From assembly GCF_033100115.1 (NCBI RefSeq), contig NZ_CP136910.1, forward strand, positions 3,847,001-3,911,000: a stretch of 64,000 nt of DNA. Reading direction: 5' to 3'. Source of the stretch: Anaerocolumna sp. AGMB13020 (GTDB lineage: Bacteria; Bacillota; Clostridia; Lachnospirales; Lachnospiraceae). Below the pieces are notes generated by a model. It saw only the letters and a program-made list of their open reading frames with translations. It was not told the DNA's origin and ran no database searches. Both the position numbers and the translations under genes were made by a program. Below, piece by piece: positions 60,510-64,000 of the stretch. Each line of letters starts with the position of its first letter. Position 1 is the stretch's first letter.

Positions 60510-61499
60510 ATGGTTAAATTTAGACTTAGAGAGCTGGCAGTCAGCCATGGTAAGAAGGTAGTTGAAAACGAAGTTTATCTGGAGCATTTTCGTAAACGAG
60601 GAAAAGAAGTAGAACATTTCTTAAAAGATGTAATCGGCAGGGATAAAAGGTATATGTTTGAAGATGAGAGCGGCAGCACCTTAACCCTTTCGCTGGAGGC
60701 AGCTCATGAATTACTTGAAAAGACAGGCCTGACTGGTGCTGATATTGATATGATAATTCTATCCAGCCAGCTGCCGGAGTACACTGCCCCTCCTACTTCA
60801 ATAAAAATACATGCAGCCATTGGCGGTAAAAAGGAATGCATCTGTTATGATGTGAATTCCAATTGCTGTGGCATGGCACTGGCCTTAGAGCAGGCAGCAA
60901 AATATATGGCACTGACGCCCCATGTAAACAGAACCCTTCTTGTCGGCTGTGATTATATTAATATGATGATAAACGAAGAGGAAGAGAATCTGTACGGACA
61001 TTATGGAGACGCAGCCTGCGCTGTAATCCTTGAAAAGACAGAGGAGGACTGTGGTCTGGTAGATTCTGTTTGTACTGTCAAATCAGAGGGAGTGGATGTG
61101 GCTTTATTTCCTGGCTGCGGCTTCTCAAATATCTTCCATGTGGAAAATAAAGCAGACATGCTCATTGATTTTACACCGCCTACGGAGGATGTACCGGAAT
61201 CTGCCATTGAATCCATTCAGACTCTTCTTGACAGAAACGGTTTAACGAAAGATGATATCAGAATGTTCTGCTTTTCGCAGTATGCACTTATAAATATAAG
61301 AAAGATCAGAGAACTTATGGATATAAAAGAGGAGAACAGCCTATACATAGGATATGAGTATGGTTATACCGGTACCAGCAGCCCATTTATCACTCTGTAT
61401 GAGTCCATGGAACGAGGGATGGTAAAACGGGGAGATTATATTATTATCTGGACGATTGGCTGCGGATCCCAAAATATCGGTCTGTTATGTAAACTATAA
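60510..61499 (+). CDS. KAS III (FabH)-like protein with altered catalytic triad
   Basis: 329 residues of the thiolase superfamily. The nucleophile Cys is kept (C119 in YDVNSNCCG), as are the MIILSSQLPEYTAPPTS and GHYGDAACAVIL core motifs. The catalytic His of the H-Q-A-N motif is replaced (S256 in FSQYA) and the catalytic Asn of G-N-T-S is replaced by Tyr (Y286 in YGYTGTSS). Decarboxylative condensation as in FabH is therefore unlikely; acyl transfer or hydrolysis from the Cys thioester is possible. ATG 60510 was chosen (AGAAAGG 12 bases upstream, somewhat far); ATT 60504 is a closer but unusual alternative. Second gene of the riboswitch operon. Confidence 0.88.
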   Translation: MVKFRLRELAVSHGKKVVENEVYLEHFRKRGKEVEHFLKDVIGRDKRYMFEDESGSTLTLSLEAAHELLEKTGLTGADIDMIILSSQLPEYTAPPTSIKIHAAIGGKKECICYDVNSNCCGMALALEQAAKYMALTPHVNRTLLVGCDYINMMINEEEENLYGHYGDAACAVILEKTEEDCGLVDSVCTVKSEGVDVALFPGCGFSNIFHVENKADMLIDFTPPTEDVPESAIESIQTLLDRNGLTKDDIRMFCFSQYALINIRKIRELMDIKEENSLYIGYEYGYTGTSSPFITLYESMERGMVKRGDYIIIWTIGCGSQNIGLLCKL

Positions 61500-61609
61500 G
61501 GAGCCAAATGTTTGGAGAGTTGCGAGACGACGTTGATAATATATAGGTTCAAGTGCTAAAAGTTTTGTTATTAAAGTACTGACCTTTTACCGTTCAAATG
61601 ATATTTAAG

Positions 61610-61668
61610 GTGCGAAAGCACACAAGAGGGACACGGGTAATGCAATCTGATAAAAATGTGCGAACACA
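61610..61668 (+). other. Two tetraloop hairpins before the ligase gene
   Basis: GTGC-GAAA-GCAC (61610-61621) and TGTG-CGAA-CACA (61657-61668) lie in the 184-base gap between the KAS III-like and ligase genes. They could belong to a structured leader or processing site; no known riboswitch consensus fits. Confidence 0.35.
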
Positions 61669-61683
61669 CAGAGGGGAGAAAAT

Positions 61684-63339
61684 ATGTATATTACAAGGAC
61701 TTTAGCGGAAGTAATGGAGGATAAATGTCTTCGATATAACGAAAGAGAAGCGTTGGTATTTCCAGCAAGGGAAGTAACTTATACATTTTCAGATTTACAT
61801 AGGCTTACCAATCAGTATGCAAAAGGTCTGTTGTCATTGGGTGTAAAAAAAGGTGATCACCTGGCGGTGCTTTCATTAAATTCGCCGGAATGGGTAATCC
61901 TTGAATTGGCTGCCGCTAAAATTGGGGCTGTCTTAGTATGCTTAAATACAGCCAGCACGAAATCAGAGCTTCTTTTTGCACTTAAGCAATCAGAAAGCTC
62001 GCTTTTTTTTCTAACCAAGGGTTTCAAAGGGGTAAGCTTTATAGAAAGCTTAATGGAAATATGTCCTGAGCTGAAAGAAGCTCTACCCGGTAAGCTGTTC
62101 AGTGAGAATCTGCCCTGCCTTAAGACAGTGGTAGTGCTGGATGATACGGTGCTGCCGGGTACATATCTGCTGTCCGAAATGCTTGAGTTTGGCAAGGGAA
62201 TAGAGGATGATTTATTGCTGAAAGCGCAGAGCAAGGTAAAGACCCATGACCCCCTTAATATATTTTATACCTCTGGAACCACAGGTAATTCCAAGGGTGT
62301 GGTACTCAGCCACTTTGTAACCGTTAATAATGCCATAGTCTCCGGGGAGAGGATGGAATATGATGAGGATGACAGGGTTTTGCTCAGCCTGCCCTTGTTT
62401 CATGTAATTGGTTTTGTGTTAAGTACACTTGCAGGTTTCTTTTATGGCGCGTCCATTGTTATGCTGGAACGGTTTGAAACCAAAAAGGTGTTAAGTGTAA
62501 TATCGGAGCATAGCTGTACGGTCTTCAACGGAGTCCCCTCCATGTTCCAGTTCCTGCTAAACAATGACTTAAGCCAGTATGATCTCACAAGTCTTTCAAA
62601 GGGCTTTATTGCAGGTGCCTGCTGTAGCAGGGAGCTGATGCTGAAGATCATTGAGGAACTTGGAATTGATACCATCGCCAATCTCTATGGTCAGACAGAA
62701 GCTATTGGGATTACACAGATGGCAGCAGAAGATGATTTGGAGAACAGACTTCAAACCATTGGAAAGCCCCTGCCAGGTGTGAATATTAGAATAGCTGATA
62801 TTACAACCGGAAAAGATGTTAAACCGGGGGAACAGGGAGAGCTACTGGTAAAATCAATGTATATCATGAATGGTTATTTTCATAATCCGGAAGTTACCGA
62901 TAAAACCATTGATAAAGGAGGCTGGCTGCATACAGGAGATCTTGTGAGTAGGAACCCGGAAGGTTACATCACCATTGAAGGACGCATCAAGGACATTATT
63001 ATCCGGGGAGGTGAGAATATTTCTCCGGCTGAGATCGAAGGTGTCTTAAAGCGTTCTCCGAAGATATTCGATGCAGCAGTGGTATCTGTTCCGGATAAAC
63101 TGCTGGGAGAAGAAATCTGTGCCTTTATCGTTACTGCAGACGGGTGCACTATGGAGCCTGAGGAAGTAAAGGCCTTTGCTGCACAGAATATGGCTAAGTT
63201 TAAGGTGCCCAAATATGTAAAGTTCATTGCGGCACTGCCAGCCACCTCCAGCGGAAAGGTGAAAAAAGCAGTTTTAAGAGAGCAGATAAAAAAGGAATTT
63301 GAGGAAATCTATCAGGAGGCAGCAGTTGCCAGAGTATAG
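61684..63339 (+). CDS. AMP-dependent acyl-CoA/acyl-acid ligase
   Basis: 551-residue ANL-superfamily enzyme that adenylates a carboxylic acid and transfers it to CoA or an acyl carrier. Core motifs: P-loop YTSGTTGNSKG (about 195-205), A5 LYGQTEAIG, A7 GWLHTGDLV, A8 GRIKDIIIRGGENISPAEIE and A10 lysine in SSGKVKKAV. The overall form is like medium/long-chain fatty acyl-CoA synthetases. GAGGGGAG precedes ATG 61684. Third gene after the riboswitch; it could supply the acyl substrate for the KAS III-like protein. Confidence 0.92.
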   Translation: MYITRTLAEVMEDKCLRYNEREALVFPAREVTYTFSDLHRLTNQYAKGLLSLGVKKGDHLAVLSLNSPEWVILELAAAKIGAVLVCLNTASTKSELLFALKQSESSLFFLTKGFKGVSFIESLMEICPELKEALPGKLFSENLPCLKTVVVLDDTVLPGTYLLSEMLEFGKGIEDDLLLKAQSKVKTHDPLNIFYTSGTTGNSKGVVLSHFVTVNNAIVSGERMEYDEDDRVLLSLPLFHVIGFVLSTLAGFFYGASIVMLERFETKKVLSVISEHSCTVFNGVPSMFQFLLNNDLSQYDLTSLSKGFIAGACCSRELMLKIIEELGIDTIANLYGQTEAIGITQMAAEDDLENRLQTIGKPLPGVNIRIADITTGKDVKPGEQGELLVKSMYIMNGYFHNPEVTDKTIDKGGWLHTGDLVSRNPEGYITIEGRIKDIIIRGGENISPAEIEGVLKRSPKIFDAAVVSVPDKLLGEEICAFIVTADGCTMEPEEVKAFAAQNMAKFKVPKYVKFIAALPATSSGKVKKAVLREQIKKEFEEIYQEAAVARV

Positions 63340-63377
63340 TATAAGGTAGCCATCACCTTATTAGAATTGTTTCAAAA

Positions 63378-63426
63378 AAAAGCTTGTTGATGAATGTTAA
63401 TTCCATTTCATTAGCAAGCTTTTATT
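63378..63426 (+). terminator. Rho-independent terminator of the riboswitch operon
   Basis: AAAAGCTTG (63378-63386) pairs with CAAGCTTTT (63415-63423), with extra inner pairing TGATGAA/TTTCATTA, and T residues after it. Confidence 0.85.
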
Positions 63427-63475
63427 TGGTTATACGCTGCCTTGATTGTGGAATAAAAATTGTATGATAAAACCA

Positions 63476-63504
63476 TTGACAAATAGAAAAGGATAAATTA
63501 AAAT
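63476..63504 (+). promoter_or_regulatory. Promoter of the amino-acid permease gene
   Basis: TTGACA (63476-63481), 17 bases, TAAAAT (63499-63504), about 190 bases before the permease start codon. Confidence 0.75.
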
Positions 63505-63590
63505 AGTCCCATTATGAAATCATATAATTCATATTAAATTAATATGATATGAAAGATGGTTATTTGCAAGGATGCAAAAAGCTTTAACAG

Positions 63591-63617
63591 GCAGATGCAT
63601 AGCGTCTGCTTATTTTT
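63591..63617 (+). terminator. Leader terminator (attenuator candidate) before the amino-acid permease
   Basis: GCAGATGC (63591-63598) with GCGTCTGC (63602-63609), one G-T pair, 3-base loop, then TTATTTTT. It lies between the promoter and the gene it should express, so conditional read-through is likely. A frame starting with ATG 63572 (MQKALTGRCIASAYFCASQAFC) covers the hairpin and is rich in Cys codons, but a ribosome binding site is weak. Confidence 0.65.
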
Positions 63618-63692
63618 GTGCCAGCCAGGCCTTTTGTTCTGGTGTAGCCGGCAGGTACAGATTAACTGGTGGGGAAGAGAGAGGTCGAAACG

Positions 63693-64000
63693 ATGAACAT
63701 GGATGTACTGAGGGAATATGCTCCCCTGTATCTGGAGGCAGCAGGGCTTACGGTAAGAATCGCACTAATAGGTATTGCCGGAGCTATTGCAGTAGGTTTC
63801 CTTTGCAGTCTTATCAGGTATTTTAAAGTACCGGTTTTAAGCAGGATTGCCGGAGTTTACATAGAATTGTCCAGAAATACCCCTTTATTGATTCAGTTAT
63901 TTTTCCTCTATTTCGGACTTCCTAAGATTGGTATTCTTTTAAGCTCAAAAGCCTGTGCCATAACCGGTCTAATCTTCCTTGGAGGAAGTTACATGGCGGA
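63693..64000 (+). CDS. Polar amino-acid ABC transporter permease, 5' part (runs off the window)
   Basis: 102 codons are visible. MDVLREYAPLYLEAAGLTVRIALIGIAGAIAVGFLCSLIRYF and the second helix with VYIELSRNTPLLIQLFFLYFGLPKIGI are the hallmarks of HisM/GlnP-type permeases (R-x-T-P-x-L-x-Q motif). GAGAGGTCG precedes ATG 63693 (63699 possible). The binding protein and ATPase are expected beyond the window or elsewhere. Confidence 0.92.
   Translation, partial: MNMDVLREYAPLYLEAAGLTVRIALIGIAGAIAVGFLCSLIRYFKVPVLSRIAGVYIELSRNTPLLIQLFFLYFGLPKIGILLSSKACAITGLIFLGGSYMA

Noticed and set aside
61600-61680. Second c-di-GMP riboswitch before the ligase gene
   Set aside because: GTGCGAAAGCAC and ACACGGG look superficially similar, but the conserved GACGCAAAGCC core and the tetraloop receptor are missing.

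Overview
The window reads as a chromosomal segment of a low-GC, AT-rich Gram-positive anaerobe. The gene content (CUT1-type sugar ABC transporters without their own ATPase, LacI/AraC-controlled glycoside hydrolases, split coaB and coaC, a GEMM-I c-di-GMP riboswitch, a single-cache chemoreceptor) and strong AGGAGG-like ribosome binding sites suggest a plant-polysaccharide-degrading Lachnospiraceae/Clostridiales member. This placement is inference from gene content only. I see no rRNA, tRNA, CRISPR array, prophage or complete insertion sequence.

Layout. 1-8.2 kb: 3' part of gltX, a serine beta-lactamase-like hydrolase, an ECF sigma/anti-sigma pair, a seven-blade SBBP beta-propeller protein (minus), a TPR membrane protein with an apparent frameshift near its start, and an unknown protein. 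8.5-8.75 kb: a 172-bp MITE-like palindrome. 8.8-11.7 kb: coaB, coaC, a CTP-synthase-like amidotransferase and a GNAT. 12.2-20.9 kb: a galactan-utilisation locus (LacI regulator, two permeases, binding lipoprotein, GH53 galactanase and GH35 beta-galactosidase, both without signal peptides, so oligosaccharides are probably imported and then cut in the cytoplasm). 21.3-26.5 kb: an XRE regulator with a cysteine-ladder repeat domain, a mini membrane protein with a Na+-decarboxylase-like motif, a DUF1835/DUF3658 protein, Nudix, GNAT, pyroglutamyl peptidase and a Nif3-like protein. 26.5-29.5 kb: divergent AraC regulator and GH127 beta-L-arabinofuranosidase. 29.7-33.1 kb: a TetR-CPBP protease unit behind a strong promoter, operator and an 8-bp tandem repeat; then a PNPOx-like protein and an alpha/beta hydrolase.

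33.4-47.6 kb: ABC-2 exporter (ATPase plus two permeases), double-GNAT protein, amidohydrolase, an unknown protein, nitroreductase, chemoreceptor, a large Lhr-type helicase and a GNAT. 47.7-56.9 kb (minus strand): a two-component system followed by an unusual operon that joins a binding lipoprotein carrying an N-terminal propeller-like domain, two sugar-type permeases, a long coiled-coil HlyD-like adaptor and a MacB-like membrane protein. 57.4-64 kb: phosphoglucomutase behind a tiny upstream ORF, Nudix, then a c-di-GMP-I riboswitch with terminator ahead of a small STAS-like protein, a KAS III-like protein that keeps the catalytic Cys but not the canonical His/Asn, and an acyl-CoA ligase. The window ends inside a polar amino-acid ABC permease preceded by a promoter, leader and intrinsic terminator.

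The two best candidates for undescribed systems are the c-di-GMP-controlled STAS-like/KAS III-like/ligase operon (59.77-63.34 kb) and the hybrid importer/adaptor operon with its adjacent two-component system (47.7-56.9 kb).
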